DNA of 64,000 bases. Origin: Pseudomonas chlororaphis (GTDB lineage: Bacteria; Pseudomonadota; Gammaproteobacteria; Pseudomonadales; Pseudomonadaceae). The position numbers and the translations under genes are program-made. The notes beneath the pieces were generated by a model. It was not told where the DNA came from, searched no databases, and saw nothing but the letters and a program-made list of their open reading frames with translations. Shown one piece after another: positions 41,704-50,662 of this stretch. Location: the NCBI RefSeq assembly GCF_003731765.1, contig NZ_MOAL01000008.1, positions 186,001 through 250,000 on the forward strand, in the 5' to 3' direction. Each line of letters opens with the position of its first letter. Within the stretch, counting starts at the first letter, position 1.

Positions 41704-42270
41704 TCAGGTACGCGGCAGAGTGACGCCACGCTGGCCCTGGTACTTGCCGCCACGGTCCTTGTAGGACACTTCACACTCTTCGTCCGACTCCAGGAACAAC
41801 ATCTGCGCCACGCCCTCGTTGGCGTAGATTTTCGCCGGCAAGGTGGTGGTGTTGGAGAACTCCAGGGTCACGTGGCCTTCCCACTCGGGTTCGAGCGGCG
41901 TCACGTTGACGATGATGCCGCAACGGGCGTAGGTGCTCTTGCCCAGGCAGATGGTCAGCACATTGCGTGGAATTCGGAAGTACTCGACGGTGCGGGCCAG
42001 GGCGAAGGAGTTCGGCGGGATGATGCACACGTCGCTCTTGATATCGACAAAGCTCTTTTCATCGAAGTTTTTCGGATCGACGGTGGCCGAGTTGATGTTG
42101 GTGAATACCTTGAATTCGTCGGCGCAACGCACGTCGTAACCATAGCTCGACACACCGAAGGAGATCAGCCGGTCAGCGCCTTCGCCCCGCATCTGGCGCT
42201 CGACAAAGGGTTCGATCATGCCGTGCTCTTGCGCCATGCGGCGAATCCACTTGTCCGATTTGATGCTCAT
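41704..42270 (-). CDS. dcd: dCTP deaminase
   Basis: Converts dCTP to dUTP in the pathway to dTMP. 188 residues, the standard length. Family motifs: GVSSYGYDVRCADEFKVF, PPNSFALARTVEYFRIPR, the phosphate-binding GKSTYARCGI and the catalytic VNVTPLEPEWEGHVTLE. The C-terminal DRGGKYQGQRGVTLP closes over substrate. It appears monocistronic. The 350 bases beyond its start (42271-42621) hold only the promoter and leader of the cold-shock gene. Confidence 0.97.
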   Translation of the reverse strand: MSIKSDKWIRRMAQEHGMIEPFVERQMRGEGADRLISFGVSSYGYDVRCADEFKVFTNINSATVDPKNFDEKSFVDIKSDVCIIPPNSFALARTVEYFRIPRNVLTICLGKSTYARCGIIVNVTPLEPEWEGHVTLEFSNTTTLPAKIYANEGVAQMLFLESDEECEVSYKDRGGKYQGQRGVTLPRT

Positions 42271-42442
42271 GGCGGGTGTCCTGAATAGCGAGGTGGAAAA
42301 ATTCTGTCCGGCATCTTACCGGGGCGCGTCGCCGGGTTCAAAGTCTGGGCGGTTTTTCTCGCCGATACCCACAATCCACAAGGCCTTGCGAGCGACAAGA
42401 TCACCGTCAGTCACGAAAACTGAGAAACCTTCGCAAAGATCA

Positions 42443-42471
42443 TTGGCACGTTAGGGAAAAAGGGTTAAGGT
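42443..42471 (+). promoter_or_regulatory. Candidate sigma-70 promoter of the cold-shock gene
   Basis: TTGGCA (42443-42448), 17-base spacer, TAAGGT (42466-42471). This would give a leader of about 140 bases, and long leaders are typical of csp messages. Confidence 0.4.
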
Positions 42472-42621
42472 GGCGCCACTGTGTTGCTTGTGTCACTGAG
42501 AATCTCTACACGATGTTGAATTTCGATCCAACCATCTCCAAGAATTTTTCCTGCTCTTTGCACTCAGTCTCGGCCAGGGCTTTTCCTGAGTCGCAGTTAA
42601 CTTTGTCCAAGGAGATACACC

Positions 42622-42831
42622 ATGTCTAATCGCCAAACCGGTACCGTTAAGTGGTTCAACGATGAAAAAGGCTTCGGCTTCATCACTCCACAATCCGGTG
42701 ACGACCTGTTCGTACACTTCAAAGCAATCCAATCCGACGGCTTCAAAAGCCTGAAAGAAGGCCAACAGGTTTCTTTCATCGCTACCCGCGGTCAGAAAGG
42801 CATGCAAGCTGAAGAAGTTCAAGTTATCTAA
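42622..42831 (+). CDS. CspA-family cold-shock protein
   Basis: 69-residue single-strand nucleic acid binding protein (RNA chaperone). Both RNP motifs are present: GTVKWFNDEKGFGFITP (RNP1 KGFGFI) and DLFVHF (RNP2), then QSDGFKSLKEGQQVSFI. AAGGAG lies seven bases before the ATG. A strong terminator follows. Codon choice is biased to highly expressed genes. Confidence 0.95.
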   Translation: MSNRQTGTVKWFNDEKGFGFITPQSGDDLFVHFKAIQSDGFKSLKEGQQVSFIATRGQKGMQAEEVQVI

Positions 42832-42847
42832 CTTGTACTGATCCAGT

Positions 42848-42881
42848 AAAAAGCCCCGCCCTCAACAGCGGGGCTTTTTTG
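42848..42881 (+). terminator. Rho-independent terminator of the cold-shock gene
   Basis: AAAAAGCCCCGC, loop CCTCAACA, GCGGGGCTTTTTT. Confidence 0.92.
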
Positions 42882-42965
42882 TGCCCGTAGGTTTGTGCCC
42901 AATGGTTTTTCTCTTGCTCGCCGGCCTGATCCCTCAAGCCAGCACTGCCAAAAGCGCGCCTGTAT

Positions 42966-43970
42966 TTACCAGGTCACGCCGAAACCTGCGGTGTAGCGGG
43001 TCTTGCTCAAATCGCTGTCTTGGGTCCCGCTGATCACGTCCTTCTCGGCCTTGAGATTGAGCGAAGCCCAGTCGGTAACCTTGTAACGCAAGCCCATTTC
43101 GGCATCCAGCGCGTAGTCAGCCACATTCGACAACGGCCGCCCCACCTCGCCATTGGTGAAAAACTCAACCCGCTTGCCGATCAGGTAACGGTTGTAATTC
43201 CACTTCATAGCCAGGGAATAGAAGTTGTCTTTGCCACCATCGGCATATTCATAGTCAGTGCGGTTAAGCAGCGAGCCCAGGGAGAAAGCGCCCAGCTCGT
43301 CATCCCAGAACTGGTAACCCGGACCGGTACCCACCACTCGTTGCTGCGCCAGGTCTTCGACCTTGTCACGCTTATAGCTCAAACGCCCCTGCCAGAACCA
43401 TTTCTCAGTCAGGAAGCGGTCCAGCGCATATTCAGCGCCCCAGTTATCGGTGGTCACCACGTCATCCTGGAACTCACGGTTGTATTCGCCCTCGGCGGTG
43501 TGCCGCCAGCGGCCATGACGCGCCGTGGTCTTGAAGTTGACGTCGTAGTCGTCCGTGTCTTTTTCCGCCCGCTGGTAATCCATGGCGACATCCACGTTGC
43601 CCTTCCACACCAGGTCTTCAACCACGGGTTTGGGCTTCATGATCTGTTGAATACTGGCCAACTCCACGGTCTTCGGCTCGCCGTTGGCCAACACCACTTT
43701 GCCATCGTCCGAAGCCTTGAGTGACTTGGCTTTCTCGCCACTGTAAGCATCCTGCTTAACCAGCAATTCCTGATCACTCTCCAGGGTCTTGACCTGCTTC
43801 CAGTCAATACTGATGGAACCGCCGTAATCGGTCTGGATCAACAGCTTGCCACCGTCGAACACCCGGATCTTGCCGCTCAACCGGTCACCGTTTTTCAACC
43901 ACACGGTGTCAGCCAGCAAGGGCGTGGAGGCACTGAAAACAGCTAGGCACAACAGGGTTCTGGGCAACAT
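42966..43970 (-). CDS. DUF481 (YdiY-like) outer membrane protein
   Basis: 334 residues. Signal peptide MLPRTLLCLAVFSASTPLLA. Residues about 20-110 form a small beta domain (VWLKNGDRLSGKIRVFDGGK), a motif common in exported proteins, then DUF481: repeated amphipathic strands of alternating polar and hydrophobic residues (WKGNVDVAMDYQRAEKDT; ending KTRYTAGFGVTW with a terminal Trp). This predicts a C-terminal outer-membrane barrel. Function unknown. Confidence 0.85.
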   Translation of the reverse strand: MLPRTLLCLAVFSASTPLLADTVWLKNGDRLSGKIRVFDGGKLLIQTDYGGSISIDWKQVKTLESDQELLVKQDAYSGEKAKSLKASDDGKVVLANGEPKTVELASIQQIMKPKPVVEDLVWKGNVDVAMDYQRAEKDTDDYDVNFKTTARHGRWRHTAEGEYNREFQDDVVTTDNWGAEYALDRFLTEKWFWQGRLSYKRDKVEDLAQQRVVGTGPGYQFWDDELGAFSLGSLLNRTDYEYADGGKDNFYSLAMKWNYNRYLIGKRVEFFTNGEVGRPLSNVADYALDAEMGLRYKVTDWASLNLKAEKDVISGTQDSDLSKTRYTAGFGVTW

Positions 43971-44131
43971 AAGCGGACACAGGGCTCGATTTTGCGGAAA
44001 AAAACGTCATTATCCCGCAGGATAAAAACCTCAGTCTGGACTGACCCGGGTATTGCAACCGAGTTCAATACGCATTTCGTATTCAGCAGCACCACCGACC
44101 AACGACCGACCGCCCATCAGGAAACGCGCCC

Positions 44132-44485
44132 GTGACCGACCCCATCGAGGACGCTCAAAGCCCCGCCGACATTCGCCGCACCGCGCTCTACCTGACCCTG
44201 GCCCAAGTACCCGCGGGCAAGGTCGTGAGTTATGGCCAACTGGCCGAAATGGCCGGCCTGGGCCGCGCGGCGCGCTGGGTTGGGCGCACCCTCAGCCAAT
44301 TGCCCGCCGAGACCAGCCTGCCTTGGCATCGAGTTCTGGGCGCGGGTGGACGCCTCAGCCTGCCACTGGGCAGCCCCTCAGGCGACGAACAGCGCGCCCG
44401 CTTGCGCAGCGAAGGCGTATTCATCCGCAACAATCGCGTGGATATTCAGCACCATGGCTGGCGCCCGGTAGAGCACAGCGGTTAG
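44132..44485 (+). CDS. Alkyltransferase-like (ATL) DNA-binding protein
   Basis: 117 residues homologous to the DNA-binding domain of O6-alkylguanine-DNA alkyltransferase. The active-site PCHRV is replaced by PWHRV (Trp65), the mark of ATL proteins, which bind O6-alkylguanine lesions without repairing them and recruit nucleotide excision repair. YGQLAEMAGLGRAARWVGRT is the recognition helix region with the Arg finger. The start is GTG 44132 with AGGAAA nearby. ampG follows by 44 bases. Confidence 0.9.
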   Translation: MTDPIEDAQSPADIRRTALYLTLAQVPAGKVVSYGQLAEMAGLGRAARWVGRTLSQLPAETSLPWHRVLGAGGRLSLPLGSPSGDEQRARLRSEGVFIRNNRVDIQHHGWRPVEHSG

Positions 44486-44529
44486 AGTGCGCGCTTTGTT
44501 TCCGTACTTCTTGAGGCAGATTCCAGCCC

Positions 44530-46095
44530 ATGCCCCGTAAAACCTGGCGCGCCGCGCTCGCCGCCTATGCCAGCCCCTCGACGCTCGTGCTGTTGCTGCT
44601 TGGTTTCGCCGCCGGCTTGCCCTACATGCTGGTGTTCTCGACTCTCTCCGTCTGGCTGCGCGAGGCCGGTGTGGCCCGCGAAACCATCGGTTACGCCAGC
44701 CTGATCGGCCTTGCCTACGCCTTCAAATGGGTCTGGTCGCCACTGCTCGACCAATGGCGCCTGCCCTTGCTGGGCAAGCTCGGACGCCGCCGCTCGTGGC
44801 TGGTCCTGTCGCAAACCCTGGTGATTCTCGGGCTGGTCGGCATGGGTTTTTGCGACCCGCAAAAGCACCTGTCCTGGCTGATCGCCATTGCTGTGCTTGT
44901 GGCCTTTGCCTCCGCCACCCAAGACATCGCGGTCGACGCCTATCGCCTGGAAATCGCCGATGAAAGCCGCCAGGCAGCCTTGGCAGCCAGCTATATGTCC
45001 GGCTATCGGGTGGCCGCCCTGCTGGCCACTGCCGGCGCCCTGTTCTTTGCCGAAGGTTTTGGCTCCACCGGTTTCAGCTACAAGCACTCAGCCTGGGCCG
45101 GCACCTACGTGCTGTTCGGCGTACTGATGATTCCCGCCTTGCTGACCACCCTGTTTATGCGTGAACCGCCCGTGCCGCTGCGCACCCAACTCTCAGCTGG
45201 GCGCTACAGCTTCGTGCACCAGCTGGTCTCGGTGTTCGTGCTGATCGTGTTACTGGTCTCGGTGCCGGCCATGTGCACCCAGCTGTACAACACCGACTTC
45301 GCCAGCGTGCTGTTCAATGGGGTCAGCCCGCTGGACCTGCTGCTGGAAGACCGCGCCTTCCTGCGGGCCATCCTCTACACCACCCTGACTGCGTTGTGCC
45401 TGTCGGCCATGGGCCGCCGCGGCCTGGCGCCGGTGCTGACGCCGGTCAACGACTTCATCCTGCGCTACCGCTGGCAGGCCTTCCTGCTGCTGGGGCTGAT
45501 CGCCACCTACCGCATGTCCGATACGGTCATGGGGGTGATGGCCAACGTCTTCTATATTGACCAGGGCTTCACCAAGGACCAGATCGCCAGCGTCAGCAAG
45601 ATCTTCGGCCTGATCATGACCCTGGTCGGCGCCGGCATGGGCGGCCTGTTGATCGTGCGCTTCGGCATTCTGCCGATCCTGTTCATTGGCGGCGCCGCCT
45701 CGGCCGGCACCAACCTGCTGTTCCTGATGCTCGCGGACATGGGTCCCAACCTGCAGATGCTGGTGGTAACCATATCCCTTGATAACTTCAGTTCCGGCCT
45801 GGCCACCTCAGCCTTCGTCGCCTACCTGTCGAGCCTGACCAACCTCAAGTTCTCCGCCACCCAATACGCCCTGCTCAGTTCCATCATGCTGCTCCTGCCA
45901 CGGCTGATCGGCGGCTACTCCGGAGTGATGGTGGAGAAGTTCGGCTACCACGACTTCTTCATGATCACCGCCTTGCTGGGCGTGCCGACCCTGATCCTGA
46001 TCGCCCTGCACTGGTTCCAGGAAAGTCGCCGCGCAGCGCCGGCAGAGGCGGTAGAACCCGCACCGAACAACGCAGTAAACAAAGAAGAATCGTAG
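44530..46095 (+). CDS. ampG: AmpG-family muropeptide permease
   Basis: Major facilitator inner-membrane transporter importing anhydromuropeptides for cell wall recycling, which in pseudomonads affects beta-lactamase induction. 521 residues with about 12-14 spans. Diagnostic N-terminal segments: LGFAAGLPYMLVFSTLSVWL, KWVWSPLLDQWRLPLLG and RRRSWLVLSQ, then ATQDIAVDAYRLEIADE. Similar genes include ampG and ampP in P. aeruginosa; length and sequence favour ampG. Confidence 0.88.
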   Translation: MPRKTWRAALAAYASPSTLVLLLLGFAAGLPYMLVFSTLSVWLREAGVARETIGYASLIGLAYAFKWVWSPLLDQWRLPLLGKLGRRRSWLVLSQTLVILGLVGMGFCDPQKHLSWLIAIAVLVAFASATQDIAVDAYRLEIADESRQAALAASYMSGYRVAALLATAGALFFAEGFGSTGFSYKHSAWAGTYVLFGVLMIPALLTTLFMREPPVPLRTQLSAGRYSFVHQLVSVFVLIVLLVSVPAMCTQLYNTDFASVLFNGVSPLDLLLEDRAFLRAILYTTLTALCLSAMGRRGLAPVLTPVNDFILRYRWQAFLLLGLIATYRMSDTVMGVMANVFYIDQGFTKDQIASVSKIFGLIMTLVGAGMGGLLIVRFGILPILFIGGAASAGTNLLFLMLADMGPNLQMLVVTISLDNFSSGLATSAFVAYLSSLTNLKFSATQYALLSSIMLLLPRLIGGYSGVMVEKFGYHDFFMITALLGVPTLILIALHWFQESRRAAPAEAVEPAPNNAVNKEES

Positions 46096-46224
46096 GAAAC
46101 CCAGGGGCTTGCGCGCTTTTGCCCGAGCCCCTGGCACCCTCCGGCCGCAATCCTGTACGCCAGCGGAACTCGCCCGTACAATGCTCCGTCATTTCTAGTC
46201 TTCAGCAACCGACAACGGCCTACC

Positions 46225-47940
46225 ATGCGCACCAGTCAATTTTTGCTCGCCACACAGAAAGAAACGCCTTCCGATGCGGTCGTGATCAGCCATCAGTTGA
46301 TGCTGCGCGCCGGCATGATCCGCAAACTGGCCTCCGGCCTGTACACCTGGCTCCCCATGGGCCTGCGGGTGATGCGCAAGGTTGAAGCCATCGTTCGCGA
46401 AGAAATGAACGCCGCCGGCTCGCTTGAAGTGTTGATGCCGAGCACTCAACCGGCTGAACTGTGGCAGGAATCCGGTCGCTGGGAAGAATACGGCCCTGAG
46501 CTGTTGCGCTTCAAAGACCGTCATGGTCGCGATTTCTGCGCGGGCCCGACCCACGAAGAAGTGATCACCGACCTGGCCCGCAACGAGCTGAGCAGCTACA
46601 AGCAACTGCCGCTCAACCTGTACCAGATCCAGACCAAATTCCGTGATGAGATCCGCCCACGCTTCGGTTTGATGCGCGGCCGCGAATTCATTATGAAGGA
46701 CGCATACTCCTTCCACGCCGACCAGGCGTCGCTGCAGGTCACCTACGACCGCATGCACCAGGCCTACTGCAACGTGTTCAGCCGCCTGGGCCTGAACTTC
46801 CGCCCGGTTGAAGCGGATAACGGCTCCATCGGTGGTGCCGGCTCCCACGAATTCCACGTACTGGCCGAATCCGGCGAAGACGATATCGTCTTCAGCAACG
46901 GTTCCGACTACGCGGCGAACATCGAGAAAGCCGAAGCCGTGCCACGGGAAACCTCCCGTCCAGCGCCGGCTGAAGAGCTGCGCCTGGTGGACACGCCCGA
47001 AACCAAGACCATCGCGGCCCTGGTGGAGAAATTCAATCTGCCGATTGAAAAGACCATCAAGACCCTGATCGTGCGCGCCGAGGAAGAAGGCAAGCTGATC
47101 GCCCTGGTAATCCGCGGCGACCACGAGCTCAATGAAATCAAAGCCGCCCAGCAGCCTGGCGTAGCCAGCCCGCTGGTCATGGCCACGGACTCCGAACTGC
47201 GCGACGCCATTGGCGCTGGCGCTGGCTCCCTGGGTCCGCTGAACCTGCCATTGCCGATCATCATCGACCGCTCGGTCGAGCTGATGAGCGACTTCGGCAT
47301 CGGTGCCAACATCGACGACAAGCACTACTTCGGCGTCAACTGGGAGCGCGATCTGCCCGTACCGACCGTTGCCGACCTGCGCAACGTGGTGGCCGGCGAC
47401 CCGAGCCCAGACGGCAAAGGCACCCTGGAAATCAAACGCGGCATCGAAGTCGGGCACATCTTCCAGCTGGGCAACAAGTACAGCAAGGCGATGAAGTGCG
47501 AAGTGCTGGGCGATAACGGCAAGCCGGTCACCCTGGAAATGGGCTGCTACGGCATCGGCGTTTCCCGCGTGGTAGCTGCCGCCATCGAGCAGAACAACGA
47601 CGCCAACGGCATCATCTGGAGCGACACCCTGGCGCCATTCCAGATCGCCCTGGTGCCCCTGCGCTATGAAACCGAGCAGGTTCGCGAAGCCACCGACAAG
47701 CTCTACGCGGAACTCACCGCCGCCGGCTTCGAAGTGCTGCTGGACGACCGTGACAAGAAAACCAGCCCCGGCATCAAGTTCGCGGACATGGAGCTGATCG
47801 GCATTCCTCACCGGATCGTGGTCAGTGACCGTGGCCTCGCCGAAGGCAACCTGGAATACAAGAGCCGTACCGAAGCCGAGGCACAAGCGTTGCCGGTGGC
47901 TGACGTCCTGTCCTTCCTCCAAGCCCGTATCCGTCGCTGA
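46225..47940 (+). CDS. proS: Prolyl-tRNA synthetase
   Basis: Class II aminoacyl-tRNA synthetase of the long bacterial type, 571 residues. Motif 1 lies around LYTWLPMGLRVMRKVEAIVR, motif 2 in TKFRDEIRPRFGLMRGREF and motif 3 in GCYGIGVSRVVAAAIEQ. Between motifs 2 and 3 lies the YbaK-like editing insert (about 230-390: TIKTLIVRAEEEGKLIALVI), so mischarged Ala-tRNAPro can be cleared. The C-terminal anticodon domain ends the protein. TACAAT at 46177-46182 is a likely -10. Confidence 0.97.
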   Translation: MRTSQFLLATQKETPSDAVVISHQLMLRAGMIRKLASGLYTWLPMGLRVMRKVEAIVREEMNAAGSLEVLMPSTQPAELWQESGRWEEYGPELLRFKDRHGRDFCAGPTHEEVITDLARNELSSYKQLPLNLYQIQTKFRDEIRPRFGLMRGREFIMKDAYSFHADQASLQVTYDRMHQAYCNVFSRLGLNFRPVEADNGSIGGAGSHEFHVLAESGEDDIVFSNGSDYAANIEKAEAVPRETSRPAPAEELRLVDTPETKTIAALVEKFNLPIEKTIKTLIVRAEEEGKLIALVIRGDHELNEIKAAQQPGVASPLVMATDSELRDAIGAGAGSLGPLNLPLPIIIDRSVELMSDFGIGANIDDKHYFGVNWERDLPVPTVADLRNVVAGDPSPDGKGTLEIKRGIEVGHIFQLGNKYSKAMKCEVLGDNGKPVTLEMGCYGIGVSRVVAAAIEQNNDANGIIWSDTLAPFQIALVPLRYETEQVREATDKLYAELTAAGFEVLLDDRDKKTSPGIKFADMELIGIPHRIVVSDRGLAEGNLEYKSRTEAEAQALPVADVLSFLQARIRR

Positions 47941-47959
47941 AACCAGATCAAGAGAAGTC

Positions 47960-48913
47960 ATGTTCAAGCGAAACACCTTAGGCCTCGGTGGTGCCGCCTT
48001 GTGCGGCACCCTGCTGGTCAGCGGCTGTGCCAACCACATGTCACAACGCAGCGAGCACGAGGAGCGGGTCGAGCGCAAATTGCTCGACCATAGCCTGCAG
48101 ATCGATGTCGGTGAGCCTAAGGTGCTTGAGCTGCCGCAGCGTCGGGTGCGGATCCACGAGCAAAAGACCTTCGAAGTCACTGAGTTCGAAGTCACACGTC
48201 GCTACGATCGCTACACGCCCTACCAACCCTGGCGAGAACTCTACGAGGTGCCGATGGGCGCGGTAGCAGTGGTCGCCGGGGTCGGCGCCAACATCGTCAA
48301 CGTGTTTGCGTTGGGCAGCCTGCCGGACAGCGTCACCAAGGACTGGATCAGCTACGGCGTGTCGGGGCTCAACCCGTTCATGAACGTGCAATCCCACGGT
48401 CGCGCGCAGCAGAACCTGGCGGGCATCGATGAAGTCCAGCGCGACAAGCGCCTGGAGTATTCGAGCCTGCCGTGGAGCGAGCGCCCGGTGGAGGTCAAGG
48501 CCGGCAAGCTAACCCACGAGCTGAGCACCGATCGCAACGGCGTACTGCGCCTGAACCTGCTGGACAGCCCCTTCTCCGAACAGGACCTGAACCGCATCAG
48601 CACCCTGCAGATCAGTGTTGAAGATGCCCAGGACGAAGTGCACTCCGATTCGTCCCTGAGCCTGAGCAGCACCCTGCGCGGCAAACTGGTGGAAGCCCAC
48701 GGGTTGATTTACGACGACTTGGAAGACGACGAAGTGAGCCAGTGGGTACACCGGGTCAAACGCCTGTCGGAGCTGGGCCTGGAAGAGGAAGCCAGCGAGC
48801 TGGAGCAGAGCCTGATCGAGCTGACCCGCAACGATCCGGAACTGCAGAGCGAGTTTCTCAAGTCCCTGACCAAAAATGCCGGTCGACTGGTCGCCGACCC
48901 CGGCAACCACTGA
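47960..48913 (+). CDS. Putative lipoprotein, conserved in pseudomonads
   Basis: 317 residues. Signal ending at lipobox LLVSGC (MFKRNTLGLGGAALCGTLL). A polar region follows, then a hydrophobic stretch (GAVAVVAGVGANIVNVFALG) that may associate with the membrane. A C-terminal half of charged helices ends with SELGLEEEASELEQSLIELT. No named domain is recognised. It lies 19 bases downstream of proS and may share its transcript. Confidence 0.72.
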   Translation: MFKRNTLGLGGAALCGTLLVSGCANHMSQRSEHEERVERKLLDHSLQIDVGEPKVLELPQRRVRIHEQKTFEVTEFEVTRRYDRYTPYQPWRELYEVPMGAVAVVAGVGANIVNVFALGSLPDSVTKDWISYGVSGLNPFMNVQSHGRAQQNLAGIDEVQRDKRLEYSSLPWSERPVEVKAGKLTHELSTDRNGVLRLNLLDSPFSEQDLNRISTLQISVEDAQDEVHSDSSLSLSSTLRGKLVEAHGLIYDDLEDDEVSQWVHRVKRLSELGLEEEASELEQSLIELTRNDPELQSEFLKSLTKNAGRLVADPGNH

Positions 48914-48940
48914 TCCCTGTATGGGCCGCTTTGCCGGCCC

Positions 48941-50008
48941 CTACAACACGCCCCGAAACAGCTCCAGCTGTTCGTGACCGCCACGCAGATCCTGCAGACG
49001 CACCCCAATCCCCAGCAACCGCACCGGCTTGTCACCACGCTTGAACGCCTGCGTCAGCAACTGCCGATAACTCTCCAAGTCCCGACCTGCCCCTGCCTGC
49101 TCCAGGGTGGTCTGGGTGAAGTCGTGGAATTTCACTTTGACGAACGGCTTGCCCGGGCGATAGCTGCTGTCGATCCGTTCGATGCGGCCCGCCAGGGCTT
49201 CCATCAGCTCGGGGAGTTTCTCCAGGCAACTGTCGAGGTCCGGCAGGTCGACGTCATAGGTGTTTTCGACGCTGATGGATTGCCGGCGGCTGTCGTTCTG
49301 CACCGGCCGCTCGTCAATCCCCCGGGCCAGACTCCACAGGCGCTCGCCAAAACTGCCGAACTCACGCACCAGGGCCAGCTTGCTCCAATTGCGCAACTGC
49401 AGGCAGTCGACGATGCCCAGGCGCCCCAGCTTGTCCGCCGTGACCTTGCCGACGCCGTGCAGCTTTTTCACTGGCAATGCCGAGACAAAATCCTCGACCT
49501 GGTCGGGAGTGATCACAAACAGCCCGTTGGGCTTCTTCCAGTCACTGGCGATCTTGGCCAGGAATTTGTTCGGCGCCACGCCCGCCGACACCGTGATGTG
49601 CAACTGATTGGACACACGCCGACGAATGTCTTGGGCAATGCGCGTGGCGCTGCCGGCAAAGCTCGGGCTGTCGGAGACATCCAGATAGGCCTCGTCCAGG
49701 GATAGGGGCTCGATCAGGTCGGTGTAGTCGCGAAAGATCGTGTGGATTTCCTTCGATGCCTCGCGATAGGCGTCCATGCGCGGCTTGACGATCACCAAGT
49801 CCGGGCACAGGGACAGAGCATGCCGAGAAGACATGGCCGAACGCACGCCATAGGCGCGCGCTTCATAATTGCAGGTCGCAATCACACCGCGCCGCTCCGC
49901 CGAGCCGCCCACTGCCAGCGGCTTGCCGGCCAGTTGCGGGTCATCGCGCATTTCGATGGCGGCGTAGAAGCAGTCGCAATCGATATGGATGATTTTTCGC
50001 TGCATCAT
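48941..50008 (-). CDS. dinB: DNA polymerase IV
   Basis: Y-family translesion polymerase, 355 residues. Metal-binding Asp residues are in IIHIDCDCFYAAIEMRDDP and in the SLDEAYLDVS block, followed by the helix-hairpin-helix region (KKLHGVGKVTADKLGRLGI) and little-finger domain. The C-terminus lacks an obvious strong beta-clamp motif but ends GHEQLELF, which fits the QLxLF clamp consensus. A LexA-type box upstream indicates SOS control. Confidence 0.96.
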   Translation of the reverse strand: MMQRKIIHIDCDCFYAAIEMRDDPQLAGKPLAVGGSAERRGVIATCNYEARAYGVRSAMSSRHALSLCPDLVIVKPRMDAYREASKEIHTIFRDYTDLIEPLSLDEAYLDVSDSPSFAGSATRIAQDIRRRVSNQLHITVSAGVAPNKFLAKIASDWKKPNGLFVITPDQVEDFVSALPVKKLHGVGKVTADKLGRLGIVDCLQLRNWSKLALVREFGSFGERLWSLARGIDERPVQNDSRRQSISVENTYDVDLPDLDSCLEKLPELMEALAGRIERIDSSYRPGKPFVKVKFHDFTQTTLEQAGAGRDLESYRQLLTQAFKRGDKPVRLLGIGVRLQDLRGGHEQLELFRGVL

Positions 50009-50076
50009 TTAAAGGCAGTGTTCATGGACGGACAAAACGCTGACAGCAAAGTGGGGCGCCAGTATCGCACTGGCAA

Positions 50077-50092
50077 CTGTATATAGCACCAG
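50077..50092. promoter_or_regulatory. LexA (SOS) box upstream of dinB
   Basis: CTGTATATAGCACCAG matches CTG-N10-CAG, with the left half identical to the LexA consensus CTGTATAT. It lies 69 bases before the dinB start, in the dinB/tRNA intergenic region (50009-50306), which holds no other gene. Confidence 0.75.
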
Positions 50093-50265
50093 TGCCTTGA
50101 GTGACCGAGCAATCAGCGCCAGCCCGCCAACACATTTATTTGACCCTGCGTTCAAAAATGGTCAATCGGGCTACAAGCCCCGCCCCGCCTACTCCAATGC
50201 CTCTTCAGCAACCTTGCTCAGCGCGCTAAGCGATTGAACCTCAAGCACTTTTTAAAATTTAGCGG

Positions 50266-50293
50266 TTGACACCCCAGCGTTCCTCTGTAGAAT
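50266..50293 (+). promoter_or_regulatory. Sigma-70 promoter of the initiator tRNA
   Basis: TTGACA (50266-50271), 16-base spacer, TAGAAT (50288-50293), 14 bases ahead of the tRNA. A near-consensus promoter, as expected for stable RNA. Confidence 0.85.
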
Positions 50294-50306
50294 GCCGCCA
50301 CACAGA

Positions 50307-50383
<77 letters not shown>

Positions 50384-50389
50384 AACATC

Positions 50390-50422
50390 AAAAAAGGCTA
50401 CTCGAAAGAGTGGCCTTTTTTG
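50390..50422 (+). terminator. Rho-independent terminator of tRNA-fMet
   Basis: AAAAAAGGCTACTC, loop GAAA, GAGTGGCCTTTTTT (one G-T pair), directly after the tRNA. The following 50423-50662 holds no gene; it presumably carries the mprF promoter. Confidence 0.9.
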
Positions 50423-50662
50423 TATCTGTTGAAAAAGTCCTTTCGCAACAATGATCTGTCAGTCTGCAGCGAACCGTCAGCGCGTCCGTGACTGCATGCC
50501 CATAACGGCTATGCTCAGTGTCAAACACCCCTTTCAACCTTGCTCAAGCAGGGTCGCCGGACGACGGTGAGACGCGTTAATATTTGAAATTATTTTTTCT
50601 ACAGGGATTGGTAACTTGGCTGGATACCCCCATCCTGTCGCGCACAATCCAAGAGGTGATTG

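Noticed and set aside
46195..48195. Open frame of about 660 codons opposite proS
   Set aside because: proS is unmistakable and fills the same bases.
48915..48950. REP-like fragment between the lipoprotein gene and dinB
   Set aside because: Only a partial core (GCCGGCCCCTACAA); too degenerate to call.
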